A stretch of DNA of 64,000 bases from Talpa occidentalis (GCF_014898055.3 NW_026555331.1:98230684-98294683), one strand, 5' to 3'; shown: positions 47,791 to 60,690, numbered from the stretch's first letter. Notes: generated from the sequence alone by a model not told the origin. Made by a program: numbers and translations.

Positions 47791-49000
47791 GACAATCAGT
47801 ATAAAAAACACATAGAACAAAATAAAAATATGGTTCTCAGAAGAGAAGTGCATGGTACAAATGTAGAATTGGGAGACATCACTTTGAAACTATGAATGTG
47901 GATAAGAATATAAAACAAGCAAAAAGGATGGCTATAAATAGATCCTTTCAGAATGATCCTTAAAGGCACTACAAGAAGAAATAACTTTAAATGGAATTCG
48001 ACTGCAGGTTTAATTTTATAAGATCAAAGTTCCTGAACTATTGCCTAAAGATATTTTGGTATAACTTTTTCTTAAGGTTTCAGATATAAGCATGATGAAA
48101 GTCAACCACAATGCAAAGTTTAGAGGAGAGCAGAAAACAGAATTTAGAATATGCTTATTAAAAAAGAATTACAAAGAAAAATATATTGAATATATATTTA
48201 TTTTGAGACAGAGATATTTTTGCCTTTCAACCATTCTTTAGGCCAGTCCATTATAGAAGCAGAAGTTAGAGAAACCAAAAGAAAGAGAACCAATGCAGGG
48301 GTCATGCAGCATGAAAAAAAAGCATCTAGAATCATGTCTGCTCTGTGTCAGCAGCTATGCGTACCTAGACCCACATTTAGTCCATAGCAAAGTCTAAAGA
48401 ATAGTTGTTGTGATCCATTTCCATAGGAGAAAATGGACCAAGGGATTTCCCAAGTATGTGGAGCTCTAAGGTGAAAGTGTCAAGTATAATGTCCTTCCAC
48501 AACTCTTTGAATGCAGCCTTTAAGTCTCTGACTTTGTTAGGATAATTTACTAGATGAAGAAAGATGCTGTTAATCTGGGGTTTGTTTGGATGGCAATACT
48601 GTATCAATTCCATTGGGATACTAATAAGATATATTTCAGCTGGTCTCTTTCAGATCCGCATTCTGTTTGTTTATAACTGAAAGTGACTGGTTGGTAGTCT
48701 GTTCTGGTTGCATGCATTCATACCATATCAGTTGTGAAGTATTATTTTAAATGTTTCCTTTAGGACCTATGAATACTGTGTGAAGTACTGATTGTGGAAC
48801 AATTAATCCTGATAAATGTAGAAGAAAGCCAAGTTATGTGCAGAGAAGAAAGAAGAAAAGAGAAATTTTGTCTAAGATCTCTTTTACACAAATTAGAACT
48901 GACTAGAAGATGAAACACAGACTAATAAAATTTTGTGCAAGAAATAACAGAGGTTGAATGTACTGCATTTTAAATCAATTTCATAGTGGATATACTGAAC
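47791..49000. other. Unassigned DNA
   Basis: AT-rich, nothing recognised. The 78-codon minus frame at 48377-48613 has no recognisable features. Confidence 0.4.
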
Positions 49001-49004
49001 TTAT

Positions 49005-49215
49005 TTTGGAGCCAAAGTATCATGTGTTCAAAATTTCTCTCTCAACATGCTAGTTATAAGACAATGAAAGTGATTTTGTCTCTCAGATCCTTAGTTTGAT
49101 TAAATGTAAAATTAATACAATTAACACTGTACTTTAAAACTTGTTATGAGAATTAAATGAAGGGTTAAGTTTAATGGCTTGTCATAGTTTTTGGGATATT
49201 ACAGACACACAGTGA
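49005..49215 (-). repeat. MIR-like remnant
   Basis: Reverse MIR order: 'ttggagccaaagtatcatg', 'ttgtctctcagatccttag', 'gttatgagaattaaatgaa', then 'atattacagacacacagtg'. Confidence 0.5.
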
Positions 49216-49555
49216 ATCACACTTTTATTATAGTATTATTATTAGTTGAAATTTATTTCTTGAAAGGCAAAAATTTTGGCTTAGGCATATAAACAAATTC
49301 CTGTTATAAGAGAAGAAATGTCAAATAATTGAAGGTGACACATTCCTACATTAGTAAATTACAAGAAATAGGAAATGAGAACAATGGTTCATACAAATAT
49401 CCTAGGCACTTTCCAATGTTTACTTAAGAAGCATTAATCTCTGGATTACCTCTAAGAAGACTGCTTTATCTTTAATAGAAGACTGGGTATTATCCTGGTC
49501 TGAACTATTCTATTCTCACATATTCTTTTGAATAACTCTCACTCAAATTTGTTAT

Positions 49556-50390
49556 GACTCATTTTTTAAATTTTTGTTGTTGTTGTTGAGGTAACATTGC
49601 TTTACAACAATGTATATGATGGAGACTATAGGATAATACCCTATAGAAGTTGACATTCAAAGAAACATACAGAAATAAGCAGACATGCCTTTTTTCAAAA
49701 ATGCACAAATAGCTTGAGGTCACTGACATAATATTCTTTGGAGGGAAGAAATCGAAAAGTTTCAGATGTATGTTGCAACAACACACCTACCACCAAGGCA
49801 CCTATAATCCTCCACCATATTCCATTTTAACCCCTCCCCACTTGGTTCCCCCCACCCCCTCTGGTAGCCTCAACTTTATTTTTTTTTAAGATTTATTTAT
49901 TTTTATACAAGAACCAGGGTACAGGCCAGATTTGTGGGAAGGTGAGAGGATTCACCAGAGACAGAGTGGGGAACAGAACAGACAGACTGATGAAATACAC
50001 TGCTGACGGGAGCAGCAGGTGTGACAGGAGAGGTCTGTCACAGGTCTGTGACAGAGGTCAGACAGAGGTCTGTCTATGTGGGATTCTCACCCACCTGTGG
50101 GGATGGAATCAGCACTGCAGAGGCTGTGAACAGCTTCAGCGCAGTGCTCAACCGCCTGCGCCACCAGGGGAGGCCCAGCCTCAACTTTATAATCAAATTT
50201 CTAGGGGTTATTATTTGTTTCGTTTTGTTTCTCTATATTCCACATATAAGTGAAACCATTCCACATTTGTTTTTCTTGTTCTGACTGATTTCATTTAGCA
50301 TGATCCTATTGCAGCTCCAATCATGTTGCTGTAAATGGCAAGCGTTTTTCTTTTCTTTAAAGCATTGTATTGCCTTATCCACTGTTATCA
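49556..50390 (-). mobile_element. Antisense L1 3' end, old
   Basis: 'attctttggagggaagaaat', 'ccacatataagtgaaacc', 'gatttcatttagcatgatc', 'catgttgctgtaaatggcaa' mark a reversed L1 3' UTR and ORF2 end. A SINE at 49880-50176 interrupts it. Confidence 0.75.
49880..50176 (-). repeat. Rhin-1-like SINE (subfamily B), antisense, with internal expansion
   Basis: Perfect 14-bp TSD agcctcaactttat (49866-49879, 50177-50190). 'aggtctgt'-type units are repeated at about 50028-50078, lengthening the copy. Confidence 0.96.
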
Positions 50391-50469
50391 GATGAGAAAA
50401 GGTAGGTTTTACAAACAGTAAAGTGATACTTAAATGAACAATTCTACCATATATTTATTAAGAAAAAAA

Positions 50470-50900
50470 CAGAATATGGAACATTAACAATACCAAATTC
50501 TGGTGAGAATGCGGAGCAACCGTGACTCTCATTAGTTGGTGGAAGGAATGCATAATGGGCAGTCACTTGGGAAGACATTGCTGGTGGATACAAAACTGAA
50601 CATATGTTTTATCTTAATGATCCATCAGTTACACTCAGATAAACTCTCTCTTTGCTATTTTCCCCAAAAAGTTGGAATTATGGCCACACAAAAGACTGTA
50701 TATGGAAGTTTATAGTAGTCTTATTCATAATTGCCAAAACTTGGAAACAGCAAAATGCCTTTCAGTAAGTTAATGGATATAGAATTGGTGGTACTTAGAT
50801 AAAATGGAATATTATTCAATGGTAAAACAGAGAGAACACTTCAAGAAAGACAGTGAGTGCAACTTAATTACTGAGAGGTAAAATAAAATATTTGGTAAGA
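50470..50900 (+). mobile_element. Sense L1 ORF2 3' fragment, old
   Basis: 'aaattctggtgagaatgcgg', 'aattgccaaaacttggaaac', 'taaaatggaatattattcaa'. Head-to-head with the antisense L1 before it. Confidence 0.7.
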
Positions 50901-51499
50901 TAAGCATTATATTTGGTACTTTACTTATAAAAATGTTCCAATAGCAAGAACATAAATGATTACAGTAATGATACATATTAGCACTACTGTTTTACTATCA
51001 ATATAATTACATTATGATTATGTCTTGACTAGAAATATATTAACTAAATTTTATCATTTCAATTTTATATGCATATTTGTACTCTTGAAATCAAATGAAT
51101 ACATAATTGAACTAAAAACGCAAATCATGCATACTTCAAAATCTAAATCTATTTAGTTAATTATTTGACTATGGTGACACTTAAATTTTAAATTTCAAAT
51201 AGCTGCTATTCTAGAATTTAAATTTAACTAGATGATATTCTTAGAAATTGTTATATTGTTTGTGCAGTGATTTATTTAAAAATGCTTCAGAATAAACACT
51301 CTTCTGTGTGTTTCTGATTTATTTTAACCCATGGAGTGGCTTTTCACATCTGAATTACCTTAACTAGGAAACAATGCTCTGTTTTACAATGCTCTGGAGA
51401 TGGTTTTATAAACAATATAATTATTATTATCGAAATTGTTATCAAAAGTATGCTAACTAGCAGAAACAAGGCTAGAAATCAAGATGTGTTGTCAAAAAC

Positions 51500-51690
51500 A
51501 CAAATTCTATAGGAGTTTTAAACTGAAATAGCTGATGTAACCTTCTTAAGCATATAGAAGTTGATACTCTAAGCACATACAGAAATGAACAGACGTGTAT
51601 TTTCAAACAAATTGCACAAATACCTTGAGGTAACTGATTTAATATTCTTTGGAGGGAAGAATTCAAAAAGTTTCATGTTGTGTCTGCTTA
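51500..51690 (-). mobile_element. L1 3' UTR fragment, antisense
   Basis: Homologous to 49630-49780: shares 'aatattctttggagggaaga' and an 'acatacagaaatgaacagac'-type phrase. Confidence 0.6.
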
Positions 51691-51759
51691 ATTAAGTGAT
51701 ACTATAATTTAAATGATAAATCACACATCCTAAAAAGTGTACATTAAAAGGTATAAACC

Positions 51760-52032
51760 GGGCCTCCCCTCGTGGCACAGCGGTTGAGCTCTGGGCTGCA
51801 AAGCTGCCTGCAGCTTCTGCAGCACTGGTTCGATTCCCGGCTGCTGGCGAGGGTCCCACATGGTGTGACAGACCTCTTCTGCTGCGCCCACTGCTCCCCT
51901 CAGCAGTGTATTTCATCAGTCTGCCTGTTCTGTTCCCCACTCTGACTCTGGTGAATTCTCTCACACTCCTGCACTTCTGACTATACCCAATGCTTGTATA
52001 AATAAATAGATCTTTTTTTTTTTTTTTTTAAG
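51760..52032 (+). repeat. Rhin-1-like SINE (subfamily A), long T-run terminator
   Basis: 14-bp perfect TSD aaaaggtataaacc (51746-51759, 52033-52046). The TCTTT tail has expanded to 17 T's (52013-52029). Confidence 0.95.
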
Positions 52033-52082
52033 AAAAGGTATAAACCTTTTTCCAATCTGAATGCAGCACTGTTTAAATTTTA

Positions 52083-52352
52083 AGATTTATTTTTGTTTTC
52101 TTTTAATTTATCTATGCATACAAGAAATGGGGTATAGGCCAGAGGTGCAGGAGGTGAGAGGATTCATCAGAGACAGAGTGGGGAGCAGAACAGGCAGACT
52201 GACTGAAATACACTGCTGAGGGGAGCAGCGGGTGAGACAGGAGAGGTCTGCTGCACCATGTGGGCAGGGATTGAACTCATGCAACTCATGCTGCAGTGGC
52301 TGCGGATAAATTGATAGTGCTGAGACTAACCCCTGAGCCACTAGGGAGGCCC
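52083..52352 (-). repeat. Rhin-1-like SINE (subfamily B), antisense
   Basis: 19-bp perfect TSD cagcactgtttaaatttta (52064-52082, 52353-52371). Tail-to-tail with the previous SINE, 50 bp apart. Confidence 0.95.
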
Positions 52353-52371
52353 CAGCACTGTTTAAATTTTA

Positions 52372-55300
52372 GACAGTGTGCTATAGTGTCTTTAATTCTG
52401 AAGATCAGTAGGGATATCTGATAAAATTTTAGCATTAAGAATCCAAATAATCCTTTATCCACTTCTCCCTGATCATAGACTCTCAAGGTAAGGAACCCAA
52501 AAACAGTCAGCTGGTGTGGATAAGCAAGAGACATACAGTTTTGAGAAAATCATTCCCATCTGGTAAAGGGAAATAAGAAGAATTAATAATATGCCTTATA
52601 AGTTTATAATTTATCTTCCTCCAGCAGAATTTTCTCTTAAATATCCTAGATACTTCCAGAGAAAGCTATTACCCATTCAAAATTCTAAAATCCTTGGTGT
52701 CAAAAGTTTTTCTAAGTCTAATTCAAATACATAACTGACAAAATCATTAGAATGACTTCCTTTTATTCTACCTCCTAGCAAAGTGTTAGACTTAGGAAGA
52801 CAATGTGTTATTAGGGATTATTATTTAGCTAGCCCCCTGCCTGTTATTCAATGCATGGTTGACATTGCTCACAGGAGTCTAACACTTGCTTGGAAACTCC
52901 AATTCATGAGGAGTTATCAATAATTCCTGTGGAATTAAGGAAGAAGGCAAAAATCACAGAAAACAGTGATCCTTGTGTGTGTGTGTGTGTGTGTTTATTG
53001 AAAGAGGCATGTTTGCTTATTTCTGGATTTGCTTAGAGTATCATCTTCTGTATAATTTAAAAAAAAGGTTACATCAGGCATTTCTGTTTAAGCTTTTATA
53101 TTTTATCCTTGTATGGGGGGAATAAGAAGCTAGGTCCAGGTTTCTGACAGAGAGGAAAGAGGTAATAAGAAAGTAAGTCAGCAATATAATACCCTAAACT
53201 ATACAATAAGAAACAACATTGGATTTTTAATAGATAAACTTGTAACAATTTCACATATTGAAGTAAAATTTGTCTCTGAAGGCTGTTAAAAAGGAAGACC
53301 ATGCACTTATGAGAAAGTTGGTGTCATTGTCCAAAACTATTTCGAATTTTTTGGAGAAAAGTCACCTGAGTATTTGACATTCTTGTCTTACTTTCCTTGA
53401 TAGAAACAAGCTTCCATTGACCGAATCCCCATGAACTATCATCTAGATGTCAAAATACCTAGATAAATCCTAATTTCTCAGATTATGGTCCAAGAGCTTA
53501 CATTTTTGTAGACCTTTCAGGTTTGCACTAAACTAACACTTTAGAAGATGACTAGGCAAACATAAAGAATGCTGTGGGTCCAAATCCTGTGGCTGAGCAG
53601 TTATACAAATAGGGGTCATAGGGTATGTATCACTGGAAAGGAAATAAATGGATTTTCTTGTCTTGCTTAGAAAAAGTTATATTAGACTTTTCCAAAGTTA
53701 CATTAAACATTTTGAGAAACACTGTAATGGTAACATTTAGGTCATAGTCCTTTGAAAACTGTGAGGGTGGCTGAAAATATATAAAATGACACTTAAAAAA
53801 ATAAGTGTCATTTAAAAATAATTAAGCCTTGCAGTTTAAATATTTTAAACTGCTTTTCTGCATATTAGTATAATATAAAAATATCATTCTCTCCAGGAGA
53901 TTTTAATGTATCCCCTTGTGATGGAGATAGGACATGTTTTGTTGAACATTACTATTTGCATTTGAAAGAGCAAGATTTTTCCCCCAAATTGTAACAATTT
54001 AATTGGAATATATATTATTGAGCAGGTTATACTTTCCTTCAGTTCAAGATTTTGATACTGCCTTGGAAGAAGTCCTTCCCCACTCCACCTGATTCAGAGC
54101 AATGCCATACAAAGAACATGGGAGAAAAACTAGAAAATAAACATTTATTTATATACAGTATTTCCCCTGACCCCAGGCAAGTGTTAGTAACTTAAAATAC
54201 TCATCAAGAATAACGTTTCTGCTCAGCCCATTGTAGGTGCTATTTAGCCAGAATTTTCTATACCTACGGTGATTTAATTTACCTAATTTACCTTTCATTT
54301 ATTAAAGACAATGATAGAACCCACTTCCTTCTACCAACTTAAAAGAATTGTCACTTAAAAAGTGACCACAAGCAGTATTTTTCCCCTTATGTCAAAAGTC
54401 AGTGGCATAAACTTCGAGAACAAAAATTTCTAAAATTTACCTTTGCTGCAATATTATCCCAGGTGGCCACTAAATCTTGAGTGTCCATGTTCAGCTCTGA
54501 TTTCATCTTGGCATAACTAATGATATGTAATGTAATGACACCCAGGTGTGTGATTGTTGCTACTCTCCTGGGAGTTGGAGACCTGCTGGGCAAGTCTGAA
54601 AATTAGTTTTTGAATTCCATATATTTGCATTTCTCTTTTTTTCCATTCAGCACAGTTGCTCTGCTATGCTAAGGAAACTTTGCTAACATTCTAATTTAAG
54701 AAAAAATGGTGGATGACACTCACAGAATAGGCAAGACAAATTAAAATCTTAGTGGGATAACAGCCAGATCTCAGAGAGGAGTTTGCTAAAGACTCCAAAT
54801 TCCCACATTGAGACTTGGATACTTGGACTTAGGCTTGGATGCTTGGACAAAACTCACACCATAAACATTGTGACCATCAAGTCACATGTATCTCACCAAG
54901 ATCTGGCTAACCCAGCTGCCTTTTGGGACCTATTAATAAAGATTCTAGGTTGCTGATTCAGTCTTTGGCATTCTAGCTGTTTGCACTGATTGGTTTTCCA
55001 TTTTCTCCAGACATAGTACTGAGCTCCTTATATTTTCTAGTTATGGCAATAATTTCTAAGTTATTTTTTGTTTCAGTGGGCTTCATAACCAAAGTATATT
55101 TTATGATAGAAGGCATCAAACCAATGCATAAAATCCTGTTTTTAATTTTTTGTTATGAAATGGAAAACCTGTCTCCCAAAAGCCTCCTTGAATAAGTGTA
55201 AGACACAAATGAAGTTGCCATTGCTGTCTGCAAGACTTCAGCTATAAATTCAGAAAACCTGTTTCTAAATAATGTCTGTGAGTTGTCATGGAGTTGGTTT

Positions 55301-56270
55301 GTATTTCATAGAGAAAAGGCAGGGAAGAGGGAATGAATAAGGGTGTTCTGATTTCTAGCTGTTTTACAGATTCCCTAACACCTTAATAGTGATGTTTTGT
55401 TTTCTCAGGGAGAATATGGCGATTATCATGCCATCAGCTCTAGAGAACAGAAAGTCTGAATACATACATTGCAGAGGCATTTTACAGTCCATCTTGTTTC
55501 TGATACTCAATATGTAAATGTTTTAATAGAATTGAGGAGAAAGAATGTTCCTTCATTTAGAGTCTCAGTCCCATCCCCCAGGGGCATTATATTACTCTAC
55601 ACCCTGAGAATATTAAATGCCTAACTGATTTATCTACGTGAGTGTATGTGAGGGTAAGTTGTGACTCTGATACTCTTTGAGGCAGTAAGTGGGGGTACTA
55701 AAGAAAGCTTCCTGTCTTATTGGATATATCTATTTCTTCACACTAGTTTTGAGACTTTTAAAGTATTCTTATATTATTTATTTATTGAGAATAGGAAAAA
55801 ATAAATTTTATTTAAGGTTTAAAGTGAGACTCCAAAGTTGTATTATTTCCCACTGAAGTTTTTAAAATAAGAATAAATTTCTGACGCATTGCTATGATTT
55901 TCACTATTATAACATACAAATGACTTCTTGATGTATCATTAGCAACACTTGAATAGACCACAATCATAAATCAGCAGTAAAGATCCTTTTCTCCTCCACC
56001 TGGGCCAGTGACCCAAATGTCCTTCCCCTACGATACCTGACTTTACTGACTCAGGGATGATAATATTGTAGAAATGATGAAAAAAAAATCACCAGGGACT
56101 GAGCAGCTACATCATTTGAACCTTGGACCAGAACTCTTATCCTTGAAAAAAATTACTTCCAGAAAGTTACTGTCAACAGGTCAATTGAGCACTTATTAGC
56201 TATAAACTATTGTAAACCCAGAAAGTAGGAATTTAAATATTGTTTTTAAGTATGTTATGGAAACAGACAG
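52372..56270. other. Unassigned DNA
   Basis: No gene or young repeat apart from the (TG)n tract at 52973. Two perfect short palindromes at 53784-53853 and a minus-strand open segment at 54399-54593 are discussed under findings. Confidence 0.4.
52973..52994. repeat. (TG)n microsatellite
   Basis: About 11 TG units. Confidence 0.97.
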
Positions 56271-56279
56271 ACATAAAAC

Positions 56280-56865
56280 TATGTATGGCATGAAAGTATT
56301 TGCAAATATTGTATCTGATAAAAGATTTATATCCAAAATATACAAAAAACTCAAACTCAACAATAAGGAATTAAATAACTAAAGACATAAAAAAAAAATC
56401 TCACCAAGGAAAACAGATAAATGGTAAATAAGCACACAAAAAGATGCTCAGTATCATTTGTTTTTAAGGAAATGTAAATTTAAAAGAACAACGAGATGCC
56501 ACTACATACTTCTAATAATGGTTAAAAAAATGTTACCAACTGAGGTGAGGATGTACAGAAAAAATAATTCTCCTTTATTGCTGGTAGAAATGTAAAGTTA
56601 TACAGATACTGCAGTAGACAATTAGGCAGTCTCTCAGGAAGACAAACATAAACTTACAAGCAATTCAATTATTGCATTTCTAGGTATTTACCCAAGTGAG
56701 CTGAAAGCTGATGTCCACACCAAAACCTGTATGTGAATGTTTACAGCATGAATGTTTGCCAAAAGCTGGAAGCAACCAAGACATTCTTTAATAGGTGAAT
56801 AGATAAACCAATAGTTCTATTCATACAATAGAATATATATGTGTGACAAAAGAAAGAAGCTACGG
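56280..56865 (+). mobile_element. L1 ORF2 3' fragment, old
   Basis: 'gataaaagatttatatccaa', 'caacgagatgccactacata', 'gcatttctaggtatttaccc', 'atacaatagaatatatatg'. Heavily mutated. Confidence 0.8.
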
Positions 56866-56869
56866 ATAG

Positions 56870-57278
56870 GGTTCTCCAGATAAAGAGACCCAATAGGATA
56901 TCGATAGGATATTTGTCTATTTATTTACTTATTATAAGGAATTAGTTGACACAATTAAAGAAAAATTCCCAAAATCTTCAGGAAAGTCAAAGTTTGAGTC
57001 AAATCCAAGTCCAAATGCCTAAACCAGCAGAATCATTGTTCTAAATTCCAATCTGAAAGTTGGCAGGCTCGAGACCAAACAAGCATTAAAGAAATGTGGT
57101 ACATACACACTGCATTCTGGACTCCAACAGGAAGTCAGCCCACAAGCCGCTGGGAAAACCTCTCCCAAATATAACCCCACCGTTTCACAGACACTGCCTG
57201 TACCTTGCATGCCAGACTCTCACCTCTCCCCACACTGTGCCTGGTTCTTTGTGCCCCCCAGGTCAGCTTCAAGAGTAG
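56870..57278. repeat. Old interspersed repeat, family uncertain
   Basis: Opens 'atagggttctccagataaag' and continues with 'ttataaggaattagttgac', a familiar mammalian repeat start whose name I cannot fix. The L1 at 57279 is inserted in or next to it. Confidence 0.45.
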
Positions 57279-57672
57279 CTAAGCTTTGGAAACAACCCAA
57301 ATGCCCAAAAATAGATGACTGGATCAAGAAGATGTGGTACATATACACCATGGAATATTACTCAGCATTCAAAAAAGATAAACACATGCAATTTGCAGCA
57401 ACATGGATGGAGCTGGAAGGGATCCTGCTCAGCGAAATAAGCCAGGAAAGAAAAAGAAAAATACCGGGTGGTCTCACTCATAGCAGGAATCTAGAAAACC
57501 TAAATAAGGAACCAGGAAAAAGAATAACTATAAGAAAGTAAAAATCAAAATCAACAAACAACTATGAACCAGAGATACACTATGGGGGGGTGGGGAAAGG
57601 AGGGATCGGGGTCAAAATAAGGGGGTTGCAATTGTATTGGGAAATATAAAAATAAAATTGGAAAAAAAAAAA
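57279..57672 (+). mobile_element. Young 5'-truncated L1
   Basis: ORF2 C-terminus almost intact (KLWKQPKCPKIDDWIKKMWY, later EYYSAFKKDKHMQFAATWME), then a G-rich 3' UTR (57584-57611) and a poly-A end. Short TSD-like agagta on both sides. Same subfamily as the copy at 11923-12447. Confidence 0.93.
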
Positions 57673-57679
57673 AAAGAGT

Positions 57680-59660
57680 AAGGTCTGGTAGAAAGGAACT
57701 GCACAGACAAAACAAGCCAGGGCCTATGATAAGGGAAAACTATAATCTTGAACTATAGTATAAACTTCAGGAAAACAAAAGAGGTTTCCAGCAGTTTGGT
57801 GCCTTGTAAAATCGAGATATAGTGGTGTGGTTTAACAAATATGGAACACTTCATAAACAAACCTCTCCCAAATATTCTAGTCTTCTTTACTTGCTCTTCC
57901 TTTTGTTTCCCGATATCATGCACAATCTTATAACACTGGGTTACCTATTTATTATGTTAATTGTCCATTTTCTCCCCTATTCAAATGTGAGTTATATAGA
58001 CTCTTCCTATATAGAATTTTAAATATGTTATGAAAACAGACATAAAACTGTATGTATGATATGCACATAGGAGGTTCTCAATGAAAGAAAATTAAATCAC
58101 TTTGAATTGAACTGAACATGCCATTATATTTATCAATGCATTATCAATCAACAATGAGACACAACAGCAAAAAACATTTAACATGGAGATGCAAAATCAT
58201 TCACCTAGAAATAAGTCCTGTCTCCAATACATCCTTGCTATATGACCCTGAGAAAGTTACTTAAAATCTGGTGAATCTATTTTATTTACAATAAAAAGTA
58301 CAGGCTGGAGTCCTTGCAAGTGAAAGAAATGTTTTAGTTGACTTTACTTATGTAAGAGTTCAGTCACAGCAGTGTTTCTGCAAGAACAGTATATTGAATG
58401 GATTGGTCAGCAAGATGATTTGTTGAATAAGCATACAAATTGAAATTCTTAGTTTTCTGATTTAGCATGTATAAAGGACATAAATAGTATTGTGAAAATA
58501 ATGGGTTATTTTCAAAATCAGCCCCATCTGGTAGGGATTATCATAGATTAGAATGGAGGAAATCATGGACCCAATTCTAATGAATAAAGTATTAACAGAA
58601 AATGATTCATTCTCTACTAATCACTAAATTCTGAAGAGTGAATAGAAAGAATTTTATTTAATGTACTTAAATACCTCATTCCTCTTAAAATAATAGTATG
58701 TATGGAAATGAGACTATCTTTCAATACGGCAGTAAAAATTATTCTCGGTAGTTTCTGAATATCTAACATGTTTAATCATATTAAATATTAAGAGTAGCAA
58801 AATTTGCTGAATTTTAAAACATAAAAGTAAATATTATCTATTACCTGTGCCGAATGATAAGATAATCACAACCAAAGGATATGTAGAATAAACCTATAAA
58901 TACAGGCCCGAATGATAAATACCCTGCAATGAAAGATAAGAACGTCAATAAAATATTAAGACATGATCAGATTGTTCTGTCTCCTTGCAAAGTATGTCAG
59001 TGTTGCTGACTATCACTTATAGTACTTATGCTACCACCAGTTTTCTCCTAATGTTCCATAACGCTTGCCCTCTATGGTAAGGGCAACCACATCTATAGTT
59101 TAGCACAGTATCATTCCAATGGTTCTTTAATGGAGATGATAACCCTGAACGCTTTTGGTTTCAATTAGGATGAACCCCATGTCATCATCCCTCAGGGTTT
59201 GATAAATAATATCCAAGAGAAAAAACAAGCTACAATTCAAGTTCCTCAAATACTTCCTGAGTCACCTATATAACTATTTTCCAGTTGTTGAGACAGGAAC
59301 TAGATTTACAAAAATGAGTAATAAATGGCATCATCTTCCCTTGGGTTGTACTATAGTCTTGTAAGAGAAATAAGTATAAGAGTAAATAATAATAGTGTGA
59401 CATATAACAATAGAATTGTGCACAATGAATGTTACCAAGTAGAGATTATGTTTAACAAGTTGGAGAATGAATAGTCAGAGGCATTTAAACAAACTTTTAC
59501 TTAATAAGAATCATTTGATGACTCTTACTAATGCCATTTGTCAAATGACAAATATTCAACACTCTGAGAATAGGCATTCCAGAGAATAAACAGCATTGAC
59601 AAGGCATAGAAGGGCTATTTGGGGAACTACCAGTGCATAATATTTCTATTATATAAGGCC
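57680..59660. other. Unassigned DNA with possible MIR
   Basis: A weak reverse MIR pattern at about 58195-58310 ('ctatatgaccctgagaaagt'). Otherwise nothing recognised. Confidence 0.4.
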
Positions 59661-59678
59661 AGTATTCAAGATTTATAT

Positions 59679-59946
59679 ATACATATATTAAGATTTATTT
59701 TTACTTATGCATACAATAACTGGGGTGCAGGCCAGAGGTATATGGGGTAAGAGGATTCACTAGAGACAGAGGGGGAAGCAGAACAGGCAGATCTACTGAA
59801 ATGCACTGCTGAGGGGAGCAGTGGGCAAGACAAGAGTGGTCTGATATGCATGTGGATTAATTCCCTGGCCAGCGACTGGACTCATGCTGCAGTAACTGGT
59901 GACAGCTTCATGTGCTGACCTTAACCCCTGTGCCACCAGGGAAGTC
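59679..59946 (-). repeat. Rhin-1-like SINE (subfamily B), antisense
   Basis: Perfect 12-bp TSD caagatttatat (59667-59678, 59947-59958). Diverged body. Confidence 0.93.
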
Positions 59947-60309
59947 CAAGATTTATATTTTTGAAACACAAAACAAAATTACCTTGCAGGAAATTAGTCT
60001 TGGAAGGTATCTGAACTTAAGGGAAGAAGACAGGTCAATGATCAGATAAACATTTCAGAGCACTCCGGCAGCAGGCCAATGGCATACCCCAGGAAAGTGA
60101 GACTGAAAGCAGATGAATTAGAGTCTGTTGCAATGGTATGGTGACAGACACCAATTGTTTTGAATTAAAGAAAAGAAGGGAAGTTGGAGAGGAAAGAAAT
60201 GTTGAAATCAATTTAAGAAATTAAACTGACAGGACTTTGTGATTAATTGGCAACTGGGGTGAATTACAAAAGAGAGCAAATTTCTTCCATTCTAATGTGG
60301 AATTTGCTT

Positions 60310-60690
60310 TTCCATTGCATTAGTAAGGAATTGTCTTCGACTGCTACTAACAGAAAACAGAAATAACAGTAGTTAAAATTAGTAGCAGTTTATTTCTCAT
60401 TGATGAGCAAAATGTGAAGGTATGCATGCTAGGCCTTCAATATGATTACACACTGTGAATGGAGACTCAGGCTCCTGAATTAGTCTGTTCCACAATCCAT
60501 TTTACTTCATCCAAGATGGCCGTTTGAGCTTAACTATTACTTTTATGTATAAAGCAGGAAGAAGGAAGTGAAAGGGCCAAAAGGAGAACAGTTCAGCCAT
60601 TTCCCTCTGTGTGAAAAGACCCAAAGCACCCCATCTAACAACTTCAACATACACCTTTTTGGTCAGAAATATTAACATCACAAGCTAGTG
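60310..60690. repeat. Old interspersed repeat, family uncertain
   Basis: 'agtaaggaattgtcttcgac', 'cagtttatttctcattgatg', 'catccaagatggccg', 'caggaagaaggaagtgaaag' follow a common ancient mammalian repeat that I cannot name with confidence. Confidence 0.4.
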
